Shown: positions 46,201 through 55,083 of the stretch, piece after piece
How the letters are laid out: each line of letters starts with the position of its first letter
Numbering within the stretch: position 1 is the stretch's first letter
From: a bacterium
Lineage (GTDB): Bacteria > Pseudomonadota > Alphaproteobacteria > Acetobacterales > Acetobacteraceae
Assembly: GCA_026224825.1 (NCBI GenBank)
Contig: JAMFRO010000022.1
Location: 248,001-312,000, forward strand
DNA: 64,000 nucleotides
Direction of reading: 5' to 3'
The notes under the pieces: generated by a model
What the model was told of the DNA's origin: nothing
Databases searched by the model: none
The model's input: only the letters and a program-made list of their open reading frames with translations
Position numbers and translations under genes: made by a program

Positions 46201-46500
46201 TCATATTGGCTTCGGTTCGCCGACTTCATAAAGCTTGAGGTCCCGTTCTCCAATACCGAGCGCCGGCCAACTTACCCGCCAAGCCGCGATATGGGCGGAT
46301 TGGAAATGCTGGGTCAGCGCCACCTGGTCTGTCCACCGTTCCTTGACATGGATAAGGCCAGGGTCGAGCACATCCTCGGCATATACATATTCCAGACAAC
46401 CGGCCTCTGCACGGCTGGCCGCGATCATGGCTGTCATGGTCGTTCGGGCCGCGGCCAGGTTTGCCGCCGGTAGCCTTACTGTGCCGATAATTAAAAGCAT
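46201..46500 (-). CDS. Antibiotic biosynthesis monooxygenase (ABM) domain protein
   Basis: 99-residue dimeric alpha-beta-barrel protein. MLLIIGTVRLPAANLAAARTTM opens the fold, followed by ASRAEAGCLEYVYAEDVLDPGLIHVKERW, the typical ABM core, and HFQSAHIAAW. Members such as YgiN oxidise quinols without a cofactor. The ORF is open to 46653, but ATG 46500 matches the usual length. Function remains general. Confidence 0.85.
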   Translation of the reverse strand: MLLIIGTVRLPAANLAAARTTMTAMIAASRAEAGCLEYVYAEDVLDPGLIHVKERWTDQVALTQHFQSAHIAAWRVSWPALGIGERDLKLYEVGEPKPI

Positions 46501-46661
46501 TCTGAAGATCTCGCTGTTTCGACATTCACATAACATTGCATTTCCCGGCGCGTCCATCTCCGAGGAAGGTGACGAAGAACAGCGCCGTAGTCGCGCCGGT
46601 GTCGGTGAATATTCGATTGCACCGGCCATGCTCGTACCATCATGGCCGGGCATTCACCCCC

Positions 46662-47066
46662 TCACGCCAAATCCACTGCGAACCGTTTAAGGTCGTCCAG
46701 GCTGCACCATTGCAATGCACTCATCTCGGTCGCCCGGAGAAAAACCCGTGGTACTGCCCCTTCCAGGAGAGCCTCCTGCCAGCGTGGTGCGCATAGGCAC
46801 CACCGGTCACCCGCCTTCAGTCCGACAAACCCATATTCTGGCCTTGATGTGCTGAGATCATTCCCCTGCGCCTTGCTGACCGCCAGGAACGCATCCGTCA
46901 TTTCAATGCAAACCGTATGGCTGCCGGCATCTTCCGGCCCGGTGGCGCAGCATCCATCTCGGTAGAAGCCGGTGATCGGGTCATAAGAACAGGGTTCCAG
47001 TGTGGTGCCCAGCACGTTTAACGAGCTCTGCCGCCGCCCACCGCCGCCACTGACATCCAAAGGCAT
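46662..47066 (-). CDS. DUF2237 family protein
   Basis: 134-residue protein of the DUF2237 family. It is Cys-rich with the conserved blocks NVLGTTLEPCSYDPITGFYRDGCC, TGPEDAGSHTVC and FVGLKAGDRWCLCAPRWQEAL. The function is unknown; the spacing of Cys suggests metal binding. ATG 47066 follows AAGGAG and is preferred over 47099. The two ends match full-length homologues. Confidence 0.87.
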   Translation of the reverse strand: MPLDVSGGGGRRQSSLNVLGTTLEPCSYDPITGFYRDGCCATGPEDAGSHTVCIEMTDAFLAVSKAQGNDLSTSRPEYGFVGLKAGDRWCLCAPRWQEALLEGAVPRVFLRATEMSALQWCSLDDLKRFAVDLA

Positions 47067-47605
47067 TCGATTTCTCCTTGGGCTTGATGGCCATGTCATC
47101 GGTCGCCATCATGATATGCGGTTCCCCATGCCGGAATATGATATAGGTTCCCAGTCCTAACATAAGGCATCAACATGGTTTTGCCAGACACAAGGCCATC
47201 CGGCCAAACTACCATCCTGGTGGGCACGGCGAAAATGGCGATCTATCAGCACTACAATCGCGGCCCACTTCATGGTTTGCTGAGACCAGAACAATGGAAG
47301 CCCATATGACCATAAGCCCCGAACCTCGCCGAGCAAATCAAAAAACACGGCAGGCTATGACATCGCGGAATGGTCGTCAGGTCTGCGGACGTACGCTGCT
47401 CAGCCGGATTCGTGGCGCAATGCGTCGAGATGACGGATCTGGATTGCTGGTGATGGTGCTGGTGGCGCTGGTGCTGATCGGCAGGTTGTTGAAGGTGATG
47501 TAGTCAGGGTAGTGGCTGTCGCCCATATGAGCCTTCTACTGCTGGTTTGCGCCCAATTAAGACATTCCTGCCCGGCGTCGACGCCCCCGAAACCGGACGT
47601 AGCCG
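47067..47605. other. Decayed intergenic stretch
   Basis: No gene can be supported. A 44-codon frame from ATG 47174 and a 69-codon frame from 47294 (ending with one hydrophobic helix) are present, but neither resembles a known protein. The neighbourhood contains a frameshifted VOC gene, so this may be remnant DNA. Confidence 0.4.
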
Positions 47606-48178
47606 TCATAAGAGATCGACCGCAGATGGTCTCGATGTAACCAAACGCGGTTGTTTCCCACGACTGTACACACAGCCGGCGGGGCGGGTGCACCAACGTC
47701 GGACAAAATCTTTTCTCGTACGTGCAGCCTCGATCTTGGCAATATCGATCCGGCGCATGGCCATCATGGCGCTCATTGCACGTTTCGCGGCGGCACGGTC
47801 CGTATCAGTCAACGCCGAAATCAAGACGCGCGGCACAATCTGCCAGGAAAAGCCCCAGATGTCCTTGCACCATCCACACTGGCTCGCTGCCACCATTCCC
47901 GATGGTTGCGTTCCAGTAGCAGTCTGTTTCCGTCTGGTCATCCGTCATAACCTGGAAACTCACCGCCTCGTTGGGCACAAAGCCCGGGCCACCGTTCAGC
48001 CCGACGAACGCCTGGCCCATCACAGTGAATTCGACGGTCAGCTCATCGTCCTCGCCGCCGCCGGGATAGGCGGATGCGGCCAGCCTATATGGCTCCCGGG
48101 GAAAGTGGCAGCGTAAAATGCGGCCGCCTTACGCGCTTCGCCACGGTCGAACCATAGGCAGGTGACGAGCTTGTTCAC
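47606..48178 (-). pseudogene. VOC-family (PhnB-like) protein, frameshifted
   Basis: A PhnB/3-demethylubiquinone-type VOC protein can be followed in pieces. From GTG 48178 it reads [20 protein letters not shown] and [12 protein letters not shown] one-base loss near 48095 then moves to the frame [29 protein letters not shown]. One extra C near 47895 returns to SQCGWCKDIWGFSWQIVP and ends with a family-like KIEAAR. The middle third is out of frame, so no full protein can form. Its GTG overlaps the stop of the GST gene (GTGA), so it was the third gene of that operon. Confidence 0.83.
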
Positions 48179-48855
48179 GGGCGTTGTCCGGGTCGATTCA
48201 ATGCAGCGGGCTGCTCGTCACTGAAAGACGCCAGATGATCCGCCATAGCCTTTTGATGCGCCGGCCGTGCCTCGCCGCGAGCGACATAAGCGGCGAGATT
48301 CGGATGGGCGTCGAGCACACCTGTGCCGCGCAAGCCACCGAGCACCGAGACCATCATGAGATCACCGAAGGTGAAGGTGCTGCTATCGAGGGTCGTCTTG
48401 TCACCCAGTGCGCCGGAAAGATCCTTGAGGCGCGCGTGAAGATCGTCGAGCACTTTGGGCCGACGCGACGGGGACCACGCACGATCGGCCTCGAACACAT
48501 TGACAACGGCGAGCTGCATCACCCAGGGCTCCACGGAATTGAGCGCCGCGATCAGCCACTGGACCGCCCGGATGCGCGCAGCCGGATCGGTAGGCACAAG
48601 CACACCATTCGTCTCGCAAATATGCAGTACGATCGCGCCCGATTCGAAGATTTCCACATGGTCATCGCGATAGGTCGGAATTTGCCCGAAAGGCTGGAAC
48701 AGGCGGTGCGCCTGGCTTTTTACATAGATGCCATCAACAAGATCGACCCCATAGGCTTGGCCGGCTTCCTCGAATGCCCATCGTGCCCGAATGTCGCGGA
48801 CAAAACCGCGCGCAAATTCGGGCACCCATTTAAACGCTGTGATGGTCGGTGTCAT
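48175..48855 (-). CDS. Glutathione S-transferase family protein
   Basis: 226-residue GST. The thioredoxin-like N-terminal domain runs to about residue 80 ([16 protein letters not shown], then [24 protein letters not shown], which includes the cis-Pro and E-S motif that binds glutathione). The helical C-terminal domain follows. ATG 48855 has AGGAGG upstream; the open frame to 49071 overlaps the VOC gene and is not coding. It is the middle gene of VOC-GST-VOC under a MarR regulator, pointing to detoxification of an electrophile. Confidence 0.88.
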   Translation of the reverse strand: MTPTITAFKWVPEFARGFVRDIRARWAFEEAGQAYGVDLVDGIYVKSQAHRLFQPFGQIPTYRDDHVEIFESGAIVLHICETNGVLVPTDPAARIRAVQWLIAALNSVEPWVMQLAVVNVFEADRAWSPSRRPKVLDDLHARLKDLSGALGDKTTLDSSTFTFGDLMMVSVLGGLRGTGVLDAHPNLAAYVARGEARPAHQKAMADHLASFSDEQPAALNRPGQRP

Positions 48856-48899
48856 GACAATCCTCCTGTTCACAAAACGGCGCAGGCGTTCGGCGTAGA

Positions 48900-49661
48900 T
48901 CAGGCCTTCTTCATCCCCACGAGCGCGAAGCTTCCACCCTGCGGGTCCTGCGCATTGATAATCCAGGCACCACCCGGCACCTCCTGCGGTCCGTGCAGCA
49001 CAGCGCCGCCATTGGCCTTCACTTTTTCCAACCCGGAATCGATGTCGTCGACCACAAAATAATACAGCCAATAAGGATGCGGTGAGGATTGATTATCTGT
49101 CATCATGCCGCCGACCGGCAAGCCACTCGTCTTGAACAGCTGGTAGCTGCCCATCGGCCCCATGTCGTGCTTCACATCCTTGGTCCAGCCGAACATCCGC
49201 TCATAGAACTGCCAGCCCGCCTGCAAATCACGCGCATGCAGCTCATGCCAGCCAACCGACCCGGTCTGCATCATGGCGAACGGCGGTGGCGGCGTGCCTG
49301 CACCTTTGAACAGCATGAAGACCGCGCCCTGCGGATCGTATACAACCGCAAAACGGCCGACCGACGGTATATCCTGCGGCGCTTTATGGATGCCGCCACC
49401 CGCGGACTCGATCTCCTTGGCTTTGGCATCGACATCATCCACGGCGATATAGCCGAACCAGACCGGGCGCGGCGGCATCTGTTCCTGCGGCAGCGTCATG
49501 ATGCCGGCGACCTGCCTGTCGCCAAGACAGGCGAGACTGTAATCGACATCTGGCAGACCCGAAGGCCTAATCGTCCAGCCGACAACCCTGGCATAGAAAT
49601 CCGCCGCGGCAATAGGATCGGTGGTGCACAGTTCATACCATACGAAATCACCCTGCTGCAT
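48900..49661 (-). CDS. Two-domain VOC-family (glyoxalase-like) protein
   Basis: 253-residue protein with two vicinal-oxygen-chelate modules (about 1-120 and 130-250). Each begins with a W-x-E-L block (FVWYELCTTDPIAAADFYARVVGW and GWHELHARDLQAGWQFYERMFGW). It resembles the CFP30B/27-kDa antigen family. Predicted to bind a small metabolite; a reaction is not known. It is the first gene of the VOC-GST-VOC unit, divergent from the marR gene. Confidence 0.88.
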   Translation of the reverse strand: MQQGDFVWYELCTTDPIAAADFYARVVGWTIRPSGLPDVDYSLACLGDRQVAGIMTLPQEQMPPRPVWFGYIAVDDVDAKAKEIESAGGGIHKAPQDIPSVGRFAVVYDPQGAVFMLFKGAGTPPPPFAMMQTGSVGWHELHARDLQAGWQFYERMFGWTKDVKHDMGPMGSYQLFKTSGLPVGGMMTDNQSSPHPYWLYYFVVDDIDSGLEKVKANGGAVLHGPQEVPGGAWIINAQDPQGGSFALVGMKKA

Positions 49662-49818
49662 CGCTTGTTCCTCTCAATCGGGGCCGCATCGGCCGTTGTG
49701 ATAGAGTCGGCGCTGGCATTCACCGCATCGCGTAGCCCGCCTTCCCTTAGTACGGGCGACGGCGGAAGTTCTATGGCGATGCTTACTATGTCTTCTTCGC
49801 TCCGGCATTGACAATTAA

Positions 49819-49830
49819 GTTGATATCAAC
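49819..49830. promoter_or_regulatory. Candidate MarR operator
   Basis: GTTGATATCAAC is a perfect 12-base palindrome, 12 bases before the marR start codon, in the divergent region shared with the VOC-GST operon. Its size and place fit MarR autorepression and control of the operon. Confidence 0.6.
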
Positions 49831-49841
49831 GTAGTTAAAGG

Positions 49842-50288
49842 ATGTCAAATGCGGTGCCTTTTGAGACGACGTTGCTGGTTCGGGATACCTGCCTCTGCCT
49901 ACACGCCCAACGCGCAGCGCGCGCACTGGCACGGCATTTCGATGATGTGTTGAGACCGGTAGAACTCACCAATCAACAATTCTCGCTGCTGATGGCGTTG
50001 AACCGGCCCGCGCCGCCACCGATGGGCCCGGTCGCCAAGCTGCTGGAAATGGATCGCACGACGCTGACCGCAGCACTCAAGCCGCTTGAACGACGCGGGC
50101 TGGTGCGGGTTGAACTTGTACCCACCGACCGCCGCACCCGACTGCTTGCCCTCACAAAAGCTGGAGAAGCGACGCTCGCTGCCGCTGTCCCTATCTGGCG
50201 GGAGGCCCATGCGGCGATTGAAAGCAGACTCGGTGATTTCGAGCCCGATGCACTACGCGCTGCACTTGCCAAACTCTCGAATGTTTGA
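49842..50288 (+). CDS. MarR-family regulator
   Basis: 148-residue winged-helix regulator. The DNA-binding region is PVAKLLEMDRTTLTAALKPLERRGLVRVELVPTDRRTRLLALT (about 63-105), with the DRR wing motif. The N-terminal Cys-containing stretch (RDTCLCLHAQRAAR) could sense oxidants or electrophiles, as in OhrR-like members. It is divergent from the VOC-GST-VOC operon and probably controls it. Confidence 0.88.
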   Translation: MSNAVPFETTLLVRDTCLCLHAQRAARALARHFDDVLRPVELTNQQFSLLMALNRPAPPPMGPVAKLLEMDRTTLTAALKPLERRGLVRVELVPTDRRTRLLALTKAGEATLAAAVPIWREAHAAIESRLGDFEPDALRAALAKLSNV

Positions 50289-50431
50289 CGGGCCGGATTG
50301 AACGGCAATCGCTATCCACGAAAGCCGCGTTGCGCCCATGGCGGACGTTGATGATTGTTTCGCCTGCGCCCGCAAGCAGACGGTCGTGTTGCTCAATCCG
50401 GTACTGTACGAAATGAAGAATGCGCACTGCA

Positions 50432-51193
50432 TCAATGTGTCGTGTACCCGCCATCCACCGGCAGAGCGATACCGAGGATGAAGCTAGCACCGTCGCTGCA
50501 GAGCCAGAGCGCCGCCGCCGCCGCCTCCTCGGCCTGACCAAGGCGACCGATAGACTGGTCGCGCAGAATTTCCTTGAGTGCGTCCTGCTCGATGGCCGAG
50601 GACATCGGCGTCTCGATCGTCCCGGGACACACCGCATTCACGCGAATATTCTTGGCCGCAAAATCAAGCGCTGCGCATTTTGTCAGACCGAGCACCCCGT
50701 GTTTGGATCCATGGTAGGCAGCCCGGTTCAGCAGGCCGACCAGCCCGCCCAGAGAGGAACAATTCACGATCGCGCCGCGACCCTGCTTCTCCATCTGGAT
50801 CAGCTCGTGTTTCATGCAGGTCCATATGCCCTTCAAGTTGACGGCATTGACGTTATCGAAACTCTCCTCGGTCTCATCGGTGATCTTCCCCCAGGGCCCG
50901 ACAATTCCGGCATTGTTATAGGCCATATCGAGCCGCCCGAAAGCAGCAACCGCTTTTTCCACCAAACCCTTGGCTTCGGCCTCGATGCTGACATCGCAAG
51001 CCACGGCGAGCACCTTATGGCCGGCAGCGGCGAGTTTTTCGGTGACGGCCAGCAGCGCATTTTCGTTGCGGTCTGACAAGACCACCGCCGCGCCGCTTTG
51101 CGCAAAAGCCCCGGCGGTCGCAAAACCGATGCCCTGACTGGAGCCGGTGACAAGTGCGACTTTGCCCGTAAAATCATAGCTTGGTTTGGTCAT
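50432..51193 (-). CDS. Short-chain dehydrogenase/reductase
   Basis: 253-residue classical SDR. The cofactor motif TGSSQGIG (near residue 17), the NNAG motif, catalytic Ser in VNCSSLGG, and Y-x-x-x-K (YHGSK, near 158) are all intact. An acid-adjacent position (SDRNE) after the second strand suggests NAD preference. Third gene of the cupin-AKR-SDR unit and still intact. GAGGAATAATT precedes the ATG. Confidence 0.92.
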   Translation of the reverse strand: MTKPSYDFTGKVALVTGSSQGIGFATAGAFAQSGAAVVLSDRNENALLAVTEKLAAAGHKVLAVACDVSIEAEAKGLVEKAVAAFGRLDMAYNNAGIVGPWGKITDETEESFDNVNAVNLKGIWTCMKHELIQMEKQGRGAIVNCSSLGGLVGLLNRAAYHGSKHGVLGLTKCAALDFAAKNIRVNAVCPGTIETPMSSAIEQDALKEILRDQSIGRLGQAEEAAAAALWLCSDGASFILGIALPVDGGYTTH

Positions 51194-51219
51194 ACTGAAT
51201 TATTCCTCGTGATGGATTT

Positions 51220-52311
51220 TCAGGCGCGGCCTAGCGGATGATCCGATCCCGCCGCGACGGGCGGCGGGGGCGCCTTGGTGCCATGCTGCTGCAACCAGCG
51301 GCCACGTTGCCATTTGCCGAATGCGCCGTAGGGGTACCCGCCGGCAACCGGTGTGCTCAGCCGGTCAAGCTCGGCGGTAACCTCCGTGCTTAGCTTCAGC
51401 GAGGCGGCCCCGAGATTCTCCTTCAATTGCGCTATATTGCGCGCGCCAAAAATCGGGGCGGTCACCCCAGGCCAATCAGAAAGCCAGCTCAACGCCACCT
51501 GCGCAGACGTCGCGCCAATCTCACTTGCGATACGGACCACCGCATCGATGGTGGCCCAATTCTGATCCGAATCCGCATACTCGGCGGAGGTGGATTGATA
51601 AAGCGGTTTTTCGGAGCCCGCACGGGTGCCTGCCGCCGGCCGGCCGCCGCGTTCATACTTGCCGGCCAGAAAACCGCCCGCGAGCGGCGACCATGGCAAC
51701 ACGCCAAGCCCATTGTAAGTCGCCGCAGGGATCACCTCCCACTCGCTCTCGCGAGACAGCAGGCTGTATTGCTGTTGCAAGGTAATGGGCGCCGGAATCC
51801 CCATCGCCTTTGCGGTGGAGACGATAAGTTGCAGCTGCCAGCCGGTGAAATTCGACAGGCCAAAGTAATGAATTTTCCCGCTCCTGAAGGCCGCATCAAG
51901 AAAGGACAATGTCTCTTCAACCGGCGTTTCCATGTCCGAAGCGTGCAGCTGATACAGATCTATGGTTTCGACACCGAGACGGTACAGCGAAGCATCCAAA
52001 GCCCGGTGCAGATAGCGGCGGGACAGGCCCAACCCGTTGGGGTCCGCATTATTGCCCGCCCTGCCCTTGCTTGCCAGCACGATCCGGGCGGTGATGTCGC
52101 GCGGCCGAGCGGCCAGCCAGCGGCCGACCACCTGTTCCGCCAAGCCGCCGACATAGACATTGGCCGTGTCGATCAGATTGCCGTCCGCCTCGACAAAACC
52201 ATCCATGATGGCAAAGGCATCTTCCTCCGGGGTTTCGCTGGCGAAATACATTGTGCCAAGCGCCAGCTAGGAAACAACCGTGCCGGAATTACCGAGTTTC
52301 CTGTAGTCCAT
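51220..52311 (-). pseudogene. Aldo/keto reductase with premature stop
   Basis: The full AKR frame starts at ATG 52311 (MDYRKLGNSGTVVS) but meets TAG at 52267-52269 (codon 15). The rest continues in the same frame without further stops: LALGTMYFASETPEEDAF, then NLIDTANVYVGG with the catalytic Asp/Tyr, KGRAG, and DLYQLHASD. A single GAG-to-TAG change would explain it. Internal start at ATG 52251 would remove the first beta strand and likely inactivate the barrel. Middle gene of a LysR-linked operon. Confidence 0.83.
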
Positions 52312-52316
52312 CGTTT

Positions 52317-52724
52317 TCAGCCTTTCTGCGTACCGGAATATTGCGCATCAGTGACCTGCTCCAACCATTCCACGGCCACGCCGTTCAGTTTTTCCTGAAT
52401 GGCGATATGGCTCATGGCCGTCGCCGGCGTGGCGCCATGCCAATGGCGCTCGCCGGGCGGAATCCACACCACATCCCCCGGCCGGATTTCCTCTATGGGT
52501 CCGCCATCATGCTGCACCCAGCCGAGGCCGAATGTCACCACCAGCGTCTGGCCCAGCGGGTGGGTGTGCCAGGCGGTCCTGGCGCCGGGCTCGAATGTCA
52601 CCAGCCCGCCGCCTACGCGGTCCGGATCCGGCCCGAACAGCGGGTCCACTCGCACTGTGCCGGCGAACCAATCCGCCGGCCCAACCGTGGAAGGCCGCGA
52701 CCCAACGCGTATGACCTGCACCAT
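52317..52724 (-). CDS. Cupin-domain protein
   Basis: 135-residue single cupin. Motif 1 is [21 protein letters not shown] (metal His pair, Glu replaced by Gln) and motif 2 is [17 protein letters not shown]. Similar proteins are annotated as carboxymuconolactone-decarboxylase-associated or quercetinase-like cupins. First gene of a unit with AKR and SDR genes, divergent from a LysR regulator. Confidence 0.88.
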   Translation of the reverse strand: MVQVIRVGSRPSTVGPADWFAGTVRVDPLFGPDPDRVGGGLVTFEPGARTAWHTHPLGQTLVVTFGLGWVQHDGGPIEEIRPGDVVWIPPGERHWHGATPATAMSHIAIQEKLNGVAVEWLEQVTDAQYSGTQKG

Positions 52725-52835
52725 CTTTCTGCTCCTTTTCCAACATTTCAGGAAGGCGTTGAGCCCACCCGCAACTCACATGAATAATATAGGGGCTGAC
52801 GCAGCCTGCGATTAGACGCTATTATTCGCATGAAC

Positions 52836-52854
52836 TTATAAGTATTGCTTATAA
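52836..52854. promoter_or_regulatory. Candidate LysR operator at start codon
   Basis: TTATAAG and CTTATAA are perfect 7-base arms around TATTG, ending directly before the LysR ATG. Binding here would block its own translation start region and act on the divergent cupin operon. Confidence 0.6.
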
Positions 52855-53745
52855 ATGAAGACCGATCTGAATTATATCGTGGCCTTTCTCGCTGTGGCGC
52901 GGCAACGCAGTTTTACACGGGCCGCGGCACAGCTCGGCGTGTCGCAATCCGCTCTCAGCCAGACCATACGCGGCTTGGAAAACCGGCTAGGTGTGAGATT
53001 GCTGACCCGTACCACCCGCAGTGTCGCACCAACGGAGGCGGGTGAGCGGCTGCTGAACGCCGCCGGGCCACGGCTGGATGAGATCGGCGCAGAACTGACC
53101 GCACTCACCGCGTTGCGTGACAGACCCTCCGGCACGATTCGTATCACGGCGCATGATCATGCGGTGCACGCCGTGCTCCTCCCGGCACTGCAAAACTTGC
53201 TGCTCGACTATCCGGACATCAAAATAGAGGTGGTCATCGATTACGGGCTGACGGATATCGTGGCCGAGCGCTACGACGCCGGCATTCGCGTGGGCGAGAT
53301 CGTGGCCAAGGACATGATCGCCATCCCCATCGCTCCAGAAATGCGCTCCGTCGTCGTCGGCGCGCCAGCCTATTTCGCGGGGCGGCAGGAGCCCGCCACG
53401 CCGCAGGAGCTGACGAACCATAATTGCATCAATTTGCGTTTGCCAACCTATGGCGGGCTTTATCCTTGGGAGTTTGCAAGAGACGGGCGGGAATTACGCG
53501 TGCGGGTCGATGGGCAGCTCATCTTCAACGGTTCGGCGCCCATGCTAGAGGCAGCCCTATCCGGGCTTGGCTTGGCCTATGTCCCGGCAGATACGGTGCA
53601 GCACCACATCACCGCCGGCCGGCTGGTTCAGGTATTAGCCGATTGGTGCCCGCTTTATCCCGGCTACCATCTCTATTACCCCAGCCGCCGCCAGCCTACG
53701 GTCACTTTCAGCTTGCTGGTGGAAGCGCTGCGCTATAGCCGGTAG
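52855..53745 (+). CDS. LysR-family regulator
   Basis: 296-residue LysR-type regulator. HTH: FLAVARQRSFTRAAAQLGVSQSALSQTIRGLENRLGVRLLTRTTRSV spans about 10-56. The effector domain follows (GTIRITAHDHAVH). It is divergent from cupin-AKR-SDR, the classic arrangement for LysR and its target. The operon's AKR is broken, so the pathway may be partly lost. Confidence 0.92.
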   Translation: MKTDLNYIVAFLAVARQRSFTRAAAQLGVSQSALSQTIRGLENRLGVRLLTRTTRSVAPTEAGERLLNAAGPRLDEIGAELTALTALRDRPSGTIRITAHDHAVHAVLLPALQNLLLDYPDIKIEVVIDYGLTDIVAERYDAGIRVGEIVAKDMIAIPIAPEMRSVVVGAPAYFAGRQEPATPQELTNHNCINLRLPTYGGLYPWEFARDGRELRVRVDGQLIFNGSAPMLEAALSGLGLAYVPADTVQHHITAGRLVQVLADWCPLYPGYHLYYPSRRQPTVTFSLLVEALRYSR

Positions 53746-53910
53746 AAAACGGGCGGATGGGTCGTATGTCCGCTTTTTACAATTGGTGCGCTAAACCGGC
53801 CATTCCGCTTCAGGCCCGTCCAGGACAAAATTGGTCCAGGTGGCGGCCGCAGACGTCTTGATGCCGGGGTGACTTCAGGCTGCGGCGGTTTCGGGTTAGG
53901 ACGCTAAGCA

Positions 53911-54405
53911 ATGGCCATCCGTGACATTCTGAACTTTCCCGATCCAGGTCTACGGCAACCCGCGGCGGCCGTCTCCGTCTTCGACAGCACGCTGAAGTCC
54001 TTGGCCGGCGATCTCCTCGATACTATGCGCGCAGCACCTGGTATCGGCATCACGGGCCCGCATATCGGCGAATCACGGCGCATTACCGTTCTTGAATTGG
54101 TGCCGGGAGAAGTGCGCATATACGTCAACCCACGGATTATCTGGCATTCCGATGAGCTGAAAACTCATGAAGAAGGCAGCGTCTCCATGCCCGGAGCCAT
54201 CGAGATCGTCGAACGGCCGGCCCGTGTGCGTGTGGAGTACCAGGATATTGATGGCGTCCCAACAGTAGAAGAGGCTGTTGGGTTGCTCGCCATCTGCTTA
54301 CAGCACGAGATTGACCAACTGGACGGCATTTTCTGGGTCCATCGCCTGTCACGCCTGAAGCGCGATAGGCTGGTAAAGAAATGGGAGAAGCAACGACGTG
54401 GTTGA
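53911..54405 (+). CDS. Peptide deformylase-like protein lacking metal ligands
   Basis: 164-residue protein with the peptide deformylase fold but altered active site. Motif 1 (GxGLAAxQ) reads GIGITGPH. Motif 2 (EGCLS) reads EGSVS, so the metal-binding Cys is Ser90. Motif 3 (QHExDHLxG) reads QHEIDQLDG: His132 and Glu133 are kept, but the second His is Gln136. Two of three metal ligands are missing, so ordinary deformylase activity is unlikely. It may be a decoy or regulator or have a new role. It is a single gene after the LysR. Confidence 0.82.
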   Translation: MAIRDILNFPDPGLRQPAAAVSVFDSTLKSLAGDLLDTMRAAPGIGITGPHIGESRRITVLELVPGEVRIYVNPRIIWHSDELKTHEEGSVSMPGAIEIVERPARVRVEYQDIDGVPTVEEAVGLLAICLQHEIDQLDGIFWVHRLSRLKRDRLVKKWEKQRRG

Positions 54406-54409
54406 TCGT

Positions 54410-54721
54410 TCACGCGAATAGGTGGCGGACGAATGCGAAAGCCCATCCCGGGGTACACCCAAAGTTCACCGAAAGCCGCAGATAATACCCCACCATAGCA
54501 TCAACATGTTGTAACCGGTATTGCTGGGGATGAGCTGTGCCAGAGCCGGGAGAGTGCGCGAGAAAGTTTGCGGTAATTGTTGCAACCGCTCGATTCAGGA
54601 CCTGGAACTGCGCCGGCTCGAGAACGAGTGAATGCGTGGCGGTATGAAGCTTGACCTGCGCATCGATGGCTTCAATTAGCTTGTTGGCCATTCGCTTATC
54701 GTCACTTAACGCAATGTCCAT
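54410..54721 (-). CDS. Hypothetical protein
   Basis: 103 residues from ATG 54721 (an in-frame ATG at 54742 is possible). It is helical (MANKLIEAIDAQVKLHTATHS, then AQFQVLNRAVATITANFLAH) and ends with WAFAFVRHLFA. I do not recognise a family. It ends 5 bases from the deformylase-like gene in convergent orientation. Coding potential is moderate. Confidence 0.4.
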   Translation of the reverse strand: MDIALSDDKRMANKLIEAIDAQVKLHTATHSLVLEPAQFQVLNRAVATITANFLAHSPGSGTAHPQQYRLQHVDAMVGYYLRLSVNFGCTPGWAFAFVRHLFA

Positions 54722-54742
54722 CAGCACCGGAACACGACACAT

Positions 54743-55083
54743 CGGTGTTCGAGATCTTCAACAGGTTGAACACTGGCGGCGTGAACCTCCGGCCGCCGGA
54801 AATTCGATCCAGCTTGTACCACTCAGGCTTCTCGAACGCGATCCATCAGTGAATCTGTCTTCAGTCTGGCTCGTGTTGATCCGATTGCCAACAAAAAAGT
54901 TATCGTACCTGCACGGCTTCCACTTGGCGATGATGAAAGCACGCTTAAAACACCAGCATAGTTCATTGCGCTCCGGTCGGATATTCTCAAGAATTGCGCC
55001 AACTGCCAAATGACAGATTTGTAGTTTCTCGGCGTGATCGTGGCCACGCCGAGAAACTACAGGTACTTTTCGTAATGGATGAT
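54743..55083. other. Intergenic stretch with a long perfect hairpin
   Basis: About 340 bases with no supported gene. At 55021-55060 a perfect 16-bp inverted repeat (arms GTAGTTTCTCGGCGTG and CACGCCGAGAAACTAC, 8-base loop) stands 24 bases after the stop of the membrane hydroxylase gene, on its downstream side. It may terminate that transcript, though no clear T-run follows on the minus strand. Confidence 0.55.

Noticed and set aside
47294-47503. 69-codon ORF ending in a hydrophobic helix
   Set aside because: No ribosome site, no family; the region appears decayed.
51427-52398. A 323-codon open frame on the plus strand
   Set aside because: Shadow of the aldo/keto reductase gene.
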